Notes under the pieces: generated by a model
What the model was told of the DNA's origin: nothing
The model's input: only the letters and a program-made list of their open reading frames with translations
Databases searched by the model: none
Made by a program: the position numbers and the translations under genes
Source of the DNA: Thiothrix caldifontis
GTDB lineage: Bacteria > Pseudomonadota > Gammaproteobacteria > Thiotrichales > Thiotrichaceae
Direction: 5' to 3'
DNA length: 64,000 nt
NCBI RefSeq assembly: GCF_900107695.1
Contig: NZ_FNQP01000009.1
Location: 62,001-126,000, forward strand
Shown here: positions 36,941-45,378 of the stretch, one piece after another
Layout of the letters: the number at the start of each line of letters is the position of its first letter
Numbering within the stretch: position 1 is the first letter of the stretch

Positions 36941-38505
36941 TACAAACCTTACACAAGCTCTGGCGTAATCACGGTGGTCTGCATCTGGATTACCACAAGG
37001 AAGATTCCAACGCAGCCCCAGTGCGGCATCTGCCAATGGCGGAAGAATTAATCATTCCCCTCCAGCAACACAGCGGTTACAAACCCACGCTCACGGTCAA
37101 GGCGGGTGATTACGTTTACAAAGGGCAAGAAATTGCCTCACACACCGGTTTTATGAAAGTGCCGCTGCACGCCAGCACCTCCGGCACGATTACCGCGATT
37201 GAAGAACGCCCGATTGCCCACCCCTCCGGTCTCAGTGATTTGTGCATCATCCTCAAACCCGACGGCAAAGATGACTGGGACAATGCCCGAATGCTCGCCT
37301 ACCCAAATCCCAGTCAAGTGGATGGTGAAATCTTACGCCAACGCATTTGTGCCGCAGGCATTGTCGGCATGGGCGGGGCGGTGTTCCCTGCCGCTATCAA
37401 ACTCAATGTGCATGACAATATTCCCATCGAAACCTTGGTAATCAATGGCGCAGAATGCGAACCGTACATCACCTGCGACGACCGTTTAATGCGTGAAAAG
37501 CCCGTAGAAATCTTGCGCGGTGTGCAAATCATGATGCACATCATTGCCACCCAACGCTGCTTGATCGGCATTGAAGACAATAAACCGGAAGCGATTGCTG
37601 CCATGCAAGCCGCACGCGAGGAACTCGGTGACCAACGCATCGAGATTATCCCCATCCCCACGCTTTACCCCAGCGGCAGCGAAAAGCAGCTTATTAAAAT
37701 TCTCACCGGCAAAGAAGTCCCCAGCGGCGGCAGACCTGCCACAATTGGAATTGTTTGCCACAATCCCGCCACCGCCCGTGCCATTTACCGCGCCGTCGTA
37801 TTGGGTGAACCGCTGATTGATCGCTACCTCACCATCACCGGCAAAGGTGTGGCACAACCTTGCAATGTCGAAGTACCACTAGGCACACCGATTCAACACC
37901 TGATTGCGCACAGCGGCGGCTACACGCCAGCGGCAAAGCGTTTGGCAATGGGCGGCCCGATGATGGGCATTTCCTTGCACACTGACCAAATCCCTGTCGT
38001 CAAAGCCACCAACTGCATTTTGGTCAGCGATATTCCTGAGAGCGAACAACAACCCGCCCTGCCCTGTATCCGCTGCGGACGTTGTGCCGAAGCCTGTCCC
38101 GCCAATTTACTGCCACAACAGCTTTACTGGCACAGCCGCGCCCGCGACTTCGACAAAGCCGAACAATATCACTTGTTTGACTGCATCGAATGCGGCTGCT
38201 GTGCTTATGTTTGCCCTAGCCACATTCGCTTGGTGGACTATTATCGCTTTGCCAAGGCCGAAATTCGCACCCAGCGCGACGCCAAAACCAAGGCAAACAT
38301 TGCCCGCGAACGTCACGATTTCCATCAGGAACGCCTCGAACGCGCCAAACGTGAAAAAGCCGAAAAGCTAGCCAAACACAAGGCACAAGCGCAAACTACT
38401 ACCGATGATGGCAAAAAAGCCGCTATCCAAGCCGCACTGGAACGCGCCAAAGCCAAAAAAGCAGAAGCCGCTGCCCAAACAACCACTGGGGAAACCACGG
38501 AATGA
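36937..38505 (+). CDS. rnfC: Rnf complex NADH-binding subunit RnfC
   Basis: RnfC, 522 residues, the soluble subunit that binds NADH and FMN. GAGGAVFP-type loop is seen as [17 protein letters not shown]. Two 4Fe-4S motifs, [12 protein letters not shown] and [12 protein letters not shown], are near residues 370-415. The C-terminus is an alanine/lysine-rich extension as in many gammaproteobacterial RnfC proteins. It overlaps rnfB and rnfD by 4 bases each. Confidence 0.97.
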   Translation: MIQTLHKLWRNHGGLHLDYHKEDSNAAPVRHLPMAEELIIPLQQHSGYKPTLTVKAGDYVYKGQEIASHTGFMKVPLHASTSGTITAIEERPIAHPSGLSDLCIILKPDGKDDWDNARMLAYPNPSQVDGEILRQRICAAGIVGMGGAVFPAAIKLNVHDNIPIETLVINGAECEPYITCDDRLMREKPVEILRGVQIMMHIIATQRCLIGIEDNKPEAIAAMQAAREELGDQRIEIIPIPTLYPSGSEKQLIKILTGKEVPSGGRPATIGIVCHNPATARAIYRAVVLGEPLIDRYLTITGKGVAQPCNVEVPLGTPIQHLIAHSGGYTPAAKRLAMGGPMMGISLHTDQIPVVKATNCILVSDIPESEQQPALPCIRCGRCAEACPANLLPQQLYWHSRARDFDKAEQYHLFDCIECGCCAYVCPSHIRLVDYYRFAKAEIRTQRDAKTKANIARERHDFHQERLERAKREKAEKLAKHKAQAQTTTDDGKKAAIQAALERAKAKKAEAAAQTTTGETTE

Positions 38506-39536
38506 TCTTCAGCAAACGCACATCCCCTTACGTGAGCGGCAAACAAGATGTCAGCAGCATTATGCGCCAAGTGTTATACGCGCTGATTCCCGGCACAGCC
38601 GTACTAATCTGGTATTTTGGTTGGGGAATGCTCAGTAATTTGGTACTGGCCATTGTATTCGCGGAATTGCTGGAATGGGGCATGTTAACATTGCGCCAAC
38701 GCCCGGTACGCCCGTTTCTGAGCGATTACAGTGCGGTGGTCACGGCGTGGTTATTAGCGGTGGCAATGCCTGCGTTTTCGCCTTGGTGGTTAATTGCGAT
38801 TGCGATGATTTTTGCAATTGTGATTGCTAAACATTTGTATGGTGGCTTGGGGTACAACCCTTTTAATCCGGCGATGGTGGGTTATGCTGCCGTGTTGGTG
38901 TCTTATCCGGTGCAAATGACGATTTGGCCTGCACCAGTGGATTTCAGCGTTGTACACATTGACTTGGGGCAAACCTTGCAACACGTGTTTGCCGGTAGCG
39001 CCCAAGGCTGGGATGCACTGAGCGCAGCTACCCCGCTCGATGCTGTCAAAGTCAGTCTGAGTTTGAATAAACCTTTAAGCGACATTTACGCCACGGGGCA
39101 ATTTGGTCTATTGGCGGGGCAAGCGTGGGAGTGGGTAAGTCTGGCATGGCTCCTCGGCGGCTTGTGGTTGCTGTGGCAACGTATTATCGGCTGGCAGATT
39201 CCTGTCGCGTTGCTGGGAACCTTGGCGCTGATGGCCAGTGTGTTTTGGCTGATTGACGCGCAAGCGTATGCGTCGCCGCTGTTTCATTTGTTTAGCGGGG
39301 CTGCGATGTTGGGCGCATTTTTCATTGCCACCGACCCCGTATCCGCCAGCACTACCCCTACCGGCAAATTGTTTTACGCAGGGGGGATTGGGCTATTTAC
39401 TTACATTATTCGTACTTGGGGCGGATACCCGGATGCGATTGCGTTTTCCGTCATCATTATGAATATGGCCGTGCCATTGCTGGATTACTACACCCAGCCG
39501 CGTGTGTACGGCACTAAGCGGGGATTACAGGGATGA
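38502..39536 (+). CDS. rnfD: Rnf complex subunit RnfD
   Basis: RnfD, 344 residues, a membrane subunit with covalently bound FMN. The flavin-attachment threonine lies in DPVSASTTPTGKL, and the NPFNPAMVGYA motif is conserved. About nine helices are predicted from hydrophobicity. It overlaps rnfC and rnfG by ATGA. Confidence 0.96.
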   Translation: MIFSKRTSPYVSGKQDVSSIMRQVLYALIPGTAVLIWYFGWGMLSNLVLAIVFAELLEWGMLTLRQRPVRPFLSDYSAVVTAWLLAVAMPAFSPWWLIAIAMIFAIVIAKHLYGGLGYNPFNPAMVGYAAVLVSYPVQMTIWPAPVDFSVVHIDLGQTLQHVFAGSAQGWDALSAATPLDAVKVSLSLNKPLSDIYATGQFGLLAGQAWEWVSLAWLLGGLWLLWQRIIGWQIPVALLGTLALMASVFWLIDAQAYASPLFHLFSGAAMLGAFFIATDPVSASTTPTGKLFYAGGIGLFTYIIRTWGGYPDAIAFSVIIMNMAVPLLDYYTQPRVYGTKRGLQG

Positions 39537-40180
39537 CTGAGCCGCTGCTTAAACAAATTATCAAACCGGGCGCATTCCTTGCCGGATTTGCTTTACTTGG
39601 CACTTTAGCCTTGGCATCGGTGTATAATCTGACGTTACCCACAGTCGAAGCCAATGAACGCGCAGCCACCTTAAAGCAACTGAACTTGCTGGTGGATAAG
39701 CAAACCTACGATAACGATTTACTCGCCAGCAAACAGGTATTACCCGCTGCGGATTTCGGTAGCGCTGAAGACGTAACCGTATACCGTGCCAGCAAACAAA
39801 ACTTGCCCGTTGCTGCACTCTTCATCGTCAGTGCGCCGGATGGCTACAGCGGCAAAATTCGTCTAGCAGTGGGTATCCGTGCGGATCAAACGCTGGCAGG
39901 TGTGCGGGTATTGGCTCACAAAGAAACACCGGGCTTAGGCGACAAAATCGAGGCTGACAAGCATCCGTGGATTTTGAGCTTTGCCGAGAAATCCTTGCAG
40001 AACCCTACGTCAACATTATGGGCAGTGCGCAAAGATGGCGGCGAATTTGATCAGTTTACTGGCGCAACCATTACCCCACGAGCCGTTGTCGGTGCAGTCA
40101 AACGCACCCTAGAATGGTCACAACACCATTTTGCCAGCCTGTTTACCCCCAAAGCGCCTGCACAAGGAACACAGCCATGA
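39533..40180 (+). CDS. rnfG: Rnf complex subunit RnfG
   Basis: RnfG, 215 residues. One N-terminal helix (FLAGFALLGTLALASVYNL) anchors a periplasmic FMN-binding domain. The covalent flavin site is the threonine in FTGATITPRAVVGAV, and HKETPGLGDKIE is typical. It overlaps rnfD and rnfE by 4 bases. Confidence 0.96.
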   Translation: MTEPLLKQIIKPGAFLAGFALLGTLALASVYNLTLPTVEANERAATLKQLNLLVDKQTYDNDLLASKQVLPAADFGSAEDVTVYRASKQNLPVAALFIVSAPDGYSGKIRLAVGIRADQTLAGVRVLAHKETPGLGDKIEADKHPWILSFAEKSLQNPTSTLWAVRKDGGEFDQFTGATITPRAVVGAVKRTLEWSQHHFASLFTPKAPAQGTQP

Positions 40181-40869
40181 ATTCAACTTACCGTGAACTG
40201 ACCGTCGCAGGCTTGTGGCACAATAACCCAGGCTTGGTGCAACTGTTGGGTTTATGCCCTCTGATGGCGGTCACGACCAATTTCGTCAACGGCTTGGGGC
40301 TGGGCTTAGCCACGTTACTGGCACTGGTGGCATCGAATCTCGCCATTTCCACCGTGCGGGATTACATTCGCCCCGAAATCCGCATCCCCGCCTTCGTCTT
40401 GATTATTGCGGGCAATGTCACCCTAATCGAAATGCTAATGCAGGCGTATTTTCACGATCTGTACAATATCCTCGGTATTTTTATCCCCTTAATTGTCACT
40501 AACTGCATTGTGATTGGGCGTTCGGAAGCCTATGCTTCCAAAAATCCGCCGTTACACGCAGGCTATGACAGCTTAATGATGGGGGTTGGTTTCTTATTGG
40601 TACTGGTTGTCTTGGGCGGAATGCGTGAATTGGTTGCCAATGGAACATTATTTGCGCAAGCCCACCTCATGTTTGGCGAAGCCGCACGCGGTTTAACCCT
40701 GACCTTGAGTGAGGATTTCAAAGGTTTATTACTCGCTGCCCTACCCCCTGGTGCATTTATCGGCTTGGGTTTTTTAGTGGCGCTAAAAAATTACATCGAC
40801 AAACGCATGGCGCAAACGGCTAAATCTGCTAAAACCATGCCCATTAATAACTTTGGTGAAACGGCGTGA
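40177..40869 (+). CDS. rnfE: Rnf complex subunit RnfE
   Basis: RnfE, 230 residues, a membrane subunit homologous to RnfA. LWHNNPGLVQLLGLCPLMAV is the family start, and IPLIVTNCIVIGRSEAYASK is a conserved helix. The start at 40177 forms an ATGA overlap with rnfG; an upstream frame from 40114 lies within rnfG and is not used. nth follows with another 4-base overlap. Confidence 0.96.
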   Translation: MNSTYRELTVAGLWHNNPGLVQLLGLCPLMAVTTNFVNGLGLGLATLLALVASNLAISTVRDYIRPEIRIPAFVLIIAGNVTLIEMLMQAYFHDLYNILGIFIPLIVTNCIVIGRSEAYASKNPPLHAGYDSLMMGVGFLLVLVVLGGMRELVANGTLFAQAHLMFGEAARGLTLTLSEDFKGLLLAALPPGAFIGLGFLVALKNYIDKRMAQTAKSAKTMPINNFGETA

Positions 40870-41498
40870 ATAAAGCCAAGCGGGAGGAAATCTTCCGCCG
40901 CCTGCGTGATGCGAACCCAAACCCGACGACCGAATTGGTTTATAACAGCACCTTTGAATTGCTGATTGCGGTGATTCTTTCAGCACAAGCCACTGATAAA
41001 GGGGTAAACAAAGCCACTGCGCATTTATTCCCCGCCGCCAATACCCCAGAAGCCATTTATGCGCTCGGCGTAGACGGTTTAAAGGATTACATTAAAACCA
41101 TTGGTTTATTTAATAGCAAAGCCACCAATATTATCGAAACCTGCCGTATTCTTGTCGAAAAATATAACTCACAAGTGCCACAAGATCGCGCCGCCTTAGA
41201 AGCCTTACCCGGTGTTGGGCGTAAAACCGCAAATGTGATTTTGAATACCGCGTTTCGTCAACCGACGATGGCGGTGGATACGCATATTTTCCGTGTTGCT
41301 AACCGTACCGGCATTGCCCCCGGCAAAAATGTGTTAGAAGTTGAAAAAGGCTTGCTCAAACACATTCCCAAGGAGTACTTGCTGGATGCACACCATTGGC
41401 TAATTTTGCACGGGCGCTATACCTGCGTGGCACGTAACCCCAAATGCGGGCAATGCCTGATTGCCGACCTGTGTGATTTCAAGGAGAAAACCGTCTAA
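40866..41498 (+). CDS. nth: Endonuclease III
   Basis: Nth, 210 residues, a bifunctional DNA glycosylase/AP lyase for oxidised pyrimidines. The helix-hairpin-helix LPGVGRKTANVIL and the catalytic aspartate in VDTHIFRVANR are present, and the 4Fe-4S cluster is held by CVARNPKCGQCLIADLC. The start is GTG within the rnfE stop. The rnf-nth linkage is widespread in gammaproteobacteria. Confidence 0.97.
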   Translation: MNKAKREEIFRRLRDANPNPTTELVYNSTFELLIAVILSAQATDKGVNKATAHLFPAANTPEAIYALGVDGLKDYIKTIGLFNSKATNIIETCRILVEKYNSQVPQDRAALEALPGVGRKTANVILNTAFRQPTMAVDTHIFRVANRTGIAPGKNVLEVEKGLLKHIPKEYLLDAHHWLILHGRYTCVARNPKCGQCLIADLCDFKEKTV

Positions 41499-41917
41499 TG
41501 TTTGGCAATGACCGCGATGCCATGCGCCGCTATTACGCGCAATGCTGGCATAAATTTCAACAAAAACAGCCCTTGGATGCGTTAGAAACCCAAATTGCCA
41601 GCGTGATTACGGAACACCCAGAATACCATCATGTCTTTGCCGCCCCCGATAGCGCGATACAACGCGATTACCTGCCCGACAATGGCGAAACCAACCCGTT
41701 TTTGCACATGGGCTTACACCTTGGCATTCGCGAACAGGTCGCCACTGACCGCCCGACTGGAATTCGCGAACTTTACCGGCAATTGGTGATCAAATACGGC
41801 AATAACGCGGCGGAACACCGCATGATGGATTGTTTGGCAGAAAGCATCTGGCTGGCGCAACGCCACCAAACCATCCCGGATGAAGCCGCTTATCTTGAGT
41901 GCTTAAAGAAACGATGA
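41498..41917 (+). CDS. DUF1841 family protein
   Basis: A 139-residue soluble protein matching the DUF1841 family of beta- and gammaproteobacteria: MFGNDRDAMRRYYAQCWHKF at the start and NPFLHMGLHLGIREQVATDR in the middle. The MGLHLxIREQ segment suggests a metal or nucleotide site, but no function is known. TAATG overlap with nth places it in the same transcript. Confidence 0.9.
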   Translation: MFGNDRDAMRRYYAQCWHKFQQKQPLDALETQIASVITEHPEYHHVFAAPDSAIQRDYLPDNGETNPFLHMGLHLGIREQVATDRPTGIRELYRQLVIKYGNNAAEHRMMDCLAESIWLAQRHQTIPDEAAYLECLKKR

Positions 41918-41927
41918 GGTAAAACAC

Positions 41928-42383
41928 ATGAAATTGGGCGTTTATGCAGGCATCTTACTGCTACCGTTGGCATTAGGAGCTTGCTCTATCATGCCATCCA
42001 GTAATACTTATACCACTGCACAAGCAGGTACGCTGCAAGAGGTGAAATTTGGCACTATTATCGGTTTACGCAATGTCATGATCCGCGAAGACAATGCGGA
42101 AACAGGCAAAGTTGCTGGTGGAGTGATTGGCGGTGTGGCTGGCAATGATATAGGGCAAGGCAAAGGTCAAATAATTGGCAGTGTTGCAGGTGCAGTCATT
42201 GGCGGTACTGTGGGAATTGCACTTGATCGCAGTATCCAATCAAAACCGGGCGTAGAAATCACTATGCGCTTAGAAGATGGTCGCACTATTGCAATAGCCC
42301 AATTAGCAGATGAGCGTTTTATGATGGGTGAGCAAGTTAAAATATTAACCAGCCAAGATGGCAAAGCACGCGTAACACATTAA
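41928..42383 (+). CDS. Glycine-zipper (SlyB/Pcp-like) outer membrane lipoprotein
   Basis: A 151-residue lipoprotein with lipobox LALGAC (Cys19). The middle region has a glycine-zipper membrane segment (GGVIGGVAGNDIGQGKGQII, then SVAGAVIGGTVGIAL) as in SlyB/Pcp proteins. The C-terminal beta-domain includes EITMRLEDGRTIAIAQ. It lies 10 bases after the DUF1841 gene. A structural role in the outer membrane is inferred from the family. Confidence 0.9.
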   Translation: MKLGVYAGILLLPLALGACSIMPSSNTYTTAQAGTLQEVKFGTIIGLRNVMIREDNAETGKVAGGVIGGVAGNDIGQGKGQIIGSVAGAVIGGTVGIALDRSIQSKPGVEITMRLEDGRTIAIAQLADERFMMGEQVKILTSQDGKARVTH

Positions 42384-42387
42384 AATC

Positions 42388-42419
42388 GAGTGAGCGTATT
42401 AATCATAATGCGCTCACTT
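42388..42419. terminator. Hairpin between convergent genes
   Basis: AGTGAGCG (42389-42396) pairs with CGCTCACT (42411-42418) around a 14-base A/T-rich loop, directly after the glycine-zipper lipoprotein gene. No T-run follows, so its strength as a terminator is uncertain. Confidence 0.5.
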
Positions 42420-42437
42420 ACTAACCGTTATCCATGA

Positions 42438-42803
42438 TTAGTCCATCGCTACAATAACATTACTACTACTAACATTACTCAAATCGAAAATACGAGAACG
42501 GCTAACACTTCCACCATCAAGTGTTACATCAGCCCGATAAAAACCGGGTTCCAACTCAATATTAGCAGAATGTCGATTAATCGACCTATCATAAATCTCT
42601 TTACCATTCTCTAAACGGTAAACTGTCCATGTTACTGGTTGCATGGCTGGCCCATTATTTAACGTGGCCATTAATAATACTTTTGACTTAGGTATATCAC
42701 CCGCTACACCATAAATAGGAGCACTTTGAACTTGAGCTGCCATTGCTGACAAAAAAACCAGCGAAGCTATTGCTAATTGATGACAAACTTTTTTAATTAC
42801 CAT
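42438..42803 (-). CDS. Exported hypothetical protein
   Basis: A 121-residue protein with a cleavable signal peptide (HQLAIASLVFLSAMAAQVQS-A). The mature part looks like a small beta-sandwich: VTWTVYRLENGKEIYDRSIN and IELEPGFYRADVTLDGGS. I do not recognise a named family, although PEGA- or carboxypeptidase-regulatory-like folds are similar in pattern. The ATG at 42803 has an AAGGTG site. It is monocistronic and followed by a hairpin. The 218-base gap upstream up to suhB is AT-rich and holds the two divergent promoters. Confidence 0.65.
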   Translation of the reverse strand: MVIKKVCHQLAIASLVFLSAMAAQVQSAPIYGVAGDIPKSKVLLMATLNNGPAMQPVTWTVYRLENGKEIYDRSINRHSANIELEPGFYRADVTLDGGSVSRSRIFDLSNVSSSNVIVAMD

Positions 42804-43021
42804 TTTACACACCTTTTTGCTTGCTCTAGTTATGATTAAATAATCTTAAACATTTACACATCTAAGGTTAATTCACTTAAGTAAAAATACAATTCGATTT
42901 TTTTTCTGACGCAAATAAAAAAACTGTTGGAACTTTCTTTCCTGTTAGTAACACGGTGCAGAAACACGCCTGCTTGTGCTATCCTGACGCCCCGTAATAT
43001 CCCCTGTACCGGAGTTTGCTG

Positions 43022-43810
43022 ATGCACCCAATGCTCAGAAAAGCAATAGAAGCCGCACGCGAAGCAGGCGAAGGCATTCGCCACTACGCCAACAAAGTGC
43101 ATAAGCTAGATGTCGAAAACAAAGCACACAACGATTTTGTCAGTCAGGTTGACCGCCAAGCTGAGCAAGGAATTGTGCGCTTGCTGCAACGCGCCTACCC
43201 TGATCATGCGTTCATGGGTGAAGAAAGCGGTAAGCAAGGCGTTGACAGTGATTATGAGTGGATTATTGATCCGCTAGATGGCACCACCAACTTCCTTTAC
43301 GGCATCCCTCACTATTCAGTTTCAATCGCCTTGAAACACAAAGGGCGTTTAGTCGTTGGCGTGGTGTATGACCCGCTGCGAGATGAAACCTTTGCCGCAG
43401 CGCGTGGTGAAGGTGCTACCTTGAATGGGCGACGTATCCGTGTATCCGAACGCAGCACCCTGCAAAGTGCGTTGTTAGGCACCGGCATTCCCTTCCGTGC
43501 CAATCAGAATCTCGATTTGTACTTGCAAACCATGAAAGCCTTGCTGCCGGATACCGCTGGCGTGCGCCGCCCCGGTTCAGCGGCGCTTGACCTAGCCTAT
43601 GTTGCCAGTGGGCGCTTTGATGGTTTCTGGGAATTCGGTTTGAATGAATGGGATATCGCCGCCGGTGTGCTATTGGTTCAAGAAGCCGGTGGCCTAATTG
43701 GTGACATGAAAGGTGACAACACTTTCCTGAAAACGGGCGATGTGGTCGCCGCTAATCCCAAAGTTTTCAAGGAAATGATCAAACGCCTGCATCCGGTCAT
43801 GGCAAGATGA
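43022..43810 (+). CDS. suhB: Inositol-1-monophosphatase family protein SuhB
   Basis: SuhB, 262 residues. The metal-binding motifs EESGK (near residue 65), IIDPLDGTTNF (about 80-90) and WDIAAGVLLVQEAGG (about 210) are complete. In addition to inositol phosphatase activity, gammaproteobacterial SuhB takes part in rRNA transcription antitermination. ATG at 43022 was preferred over the TTG two codons upstream. Confidence 0.95.
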   Translation: MHPMLRKAIEAAREAGEGIRHYANKVHKLDVENKAHNDFVSQVDRQAEQGIVRLLQRAYPDHAFMGEESGKQGVDSDYEWIIDPLDGTTNFLYGIPHYSVSIALKHKGRLVVGVVYDPLRDETFAAARGEGATLNGRRIRVSERSTLQSALLGTGIPFRANQNLDLYLQTMKALLPDTAGVRRPGSAALDLAYVASGRFDGFWEFGLNEWDIAAGVLLVQEAGGLIGDMKGDNTFLKTGDVVAANPKVFKEMIKRLHPVMAR

Positions 43811-43824
43811 ACTAAAATCAGGGG

Positions 43825-44592
43825 ATGAAACAAGCTAACTTCATCCCCTTTGCTTACTGCCTACTATTACTCACGTTGCTGCCATTAAGTGGCTGCGAAC
43901 AACGTGATTCCGCCCCACCACCGCCAACGCCAACGCCAACGCCACCAGTCGAATCAATCGTAGAACCTGTCATCATTCCCGACGCTGACAAGTTGCAACC
44001 CGATGATTCCACCACTGTGAATACGCAACCACCCTCCAATAATCCCACCACCGTAGAGACGCAAAATCTTGCGTCTCTACCACCGCCGGAGCCGGAAATC
44101 ATGCCCACGCCTCCCGAAAAACCCAATATCCTGAAAATACCCAAGCTTGCCCAACAAACGCTGCCGAGCAACGAGTTCTCGCTACGCTTCCGCGCTACAG
44201 GTGAAAGTTTCTACACCGAAATCAACTTGGAAAATGGCATCCTCAATTACACCTATTTTGAAGATACTGATGGACGTTGCGCCCAATGGGTAAAAAGCAC
44301 CCCTTGCTGGCAAGAGGAGGATCTCAAAACCATCAGCCTCGCCTTACGCCCCGAAGATCTCGACAATCTGTATGCAGTCATCAAAGAGAGCGGCGCTCTC
44401 TCCCTCAAGCGCGATACCTTTGGTGGCGCAAAAGCTGGGCAGCGCCATTACCGCCAAACCCTTGACATCATGCTTGATGGTAAGGAAAAGCAACTGGTCT
44501 ACCAAAGTTTTCCGGGGTCTAGCCCCAAACCCGAAGCCTTCGCTCGCTTAGAAACGGCATTACTCGAATACGCCCGCGACTTGCCTCATTAA
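43825..44592 (+). CDS. Proline-rich lipoprotein of unknown function
   Basis: A 255-residue lipoprotein with signal LLLTLLPLSGC (Cys24). It is followed by a proline/threonine-rich linker (PPPPTPTPTPP) up to about residue 105 and a globular C-terminal domain with WQEEDLKTISLALRPEDLDN and LDIMLDGKEKQLVYQSFPGS. I do not recognise the domain. Residues about 77-85 (ETQNLASLP) are coded by a 28-base palindrome inserted in-frame. The gene begins 14 bases after suhB and is likely co-transcribed. Confidence 0.7.
   Translation: MKQANFIPFAYCLLLLTLLPLSGCEQRDSAPPPPTPTPTPPVESIVEPVIIPDADKLQPDDSTTVNTQPPSNNPTTVETQNLASLPPPEPEIMPTPPEKPNILKIPKLAQQTLPSNEFSLRFRATGESFYTEINLENGILNYTYFEDTDGRCAQWVKSTPCWQEEDLKTISLALRPEDLDNLYAVIKESGALSLKRDTFGGAKAGQRHYRQTLDIMLDGKEKQLVYQSFPGSSPKPEAFARLETALLEYARDLPH
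44053..44080. repeat. 28-bp palindrome inside the proline-rich lipoprotein gene
   Basis: GTAGAGACGCAA (44053-44064) and TTGCGTCTCTAC (44069-44080) are perfect 12-base arms around the loop AATC. The element sits in the codons for the flexible linker and keeps the frame open. Its ends (GTAG...CTAC) match the ends of the palindrome in mfd, suggesting a shared family. Confidence 0.85.
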
Positions 44593-44613
44593 CACGTCAT
44601 TGGAAACCTTTTC

Positions 44614-45378
44614 ATGTTCGACTGGACAGCTTATCTATTAGCAGCACTAGCCGCTATGGCAGCAGGTATGATCAACGCACTCGCGGGCGGTGGCACACTT
44701 ATCACCTTTCCCACGTTAATTGCATTAGGTATCCCACCCGTAGCAGCAAATGTGACAAGTACAGTGGCGCTTTGCCCCGGCTATTTCGGGGCAACACTGG
44801 CACAACTCAACAACATCCGCAGCCAAACACAACGCTTGTGGTTGACATTACCAGCGGCTGTTTTTGGCGGCATTCTCGGTGGCATCTTATTATTGAACAC
44901 GGAGGAAAAGGTGTTTCAAGCACTGGTGCCATTTCTGATTTTACTGGCATCACTGTTACTTGCCATCCAAACACCCTTACGCACTTGGCTTACTCGCCGC
45001 TTACAGGCACATAGCGCCCAAGGTATACCCCAGGTATGGGTAGTGCCATTAATCCTATTGGCGGCTGTGTATGGTGGCTATTTCGGAGCAGGCTTAAGTG
45101 TCATTGTACTCGCGGCCCTAGCACTGATTCTCGATGACACCCTAACCCGGCTTAATGCGCTCAAACAGGCCGTGGCATTTGGGGTGAATGTCGCTACTGC
45201 AGTATTTTTCCTATTTTCCGGTAAGGTTGTCTGGGTCTTAGCACTGATCATGGCGATGGGCGCTCTATTAGGCGGCCTTCTTGGTGGCAAACTGGTAAAT
45301 GGCATCAATCCCTCCATGCTACGCTGGTTAGTCGTCAGCATTGGGATAATTATTGCTGTCATTTACTGGATCAAGTGA
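44614..45378 (+). CDS. TauE/SafE family permease (probable sulfite/organosulfonate exporter)
   Basis: A 254-residue membrane protein with about eight helices in two repeated halves. The TauE/SafE signatures are AAGMINALAGGGTLITFPTL at residues 16-35 and AVYGGYFGAGLSVIVLAA in the second half. Family members export sulfite, sulfoacetate or related anions, which suits a sulfur oxidiser; the specific substrate is not shown. Its 3' end overlaps recB by 16 bases, convergent. Confidence 0.88.
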   Translation: MFDWTAYLLAALAAMAAGMINALAGGGTLITFPTLIALGIPPVAANVTSTVALCPGYFGATLAQLNNIRSQTQRLWLTLPAAVFGGILGGILLLNTEEKVFQALVPFLILLASLLLAIQTPLRTWLTRRLQAHSAQGIPQVWVVPLILLAAVYGGYFGAGLSVIVLAALALILDDTLTRLNALKQAVAFGVNVATAVFFLFSGKVVWVLALIMAMGALLGGLLGGKLVNGINPSMLRWLVVSIGIIIAVIYWIK

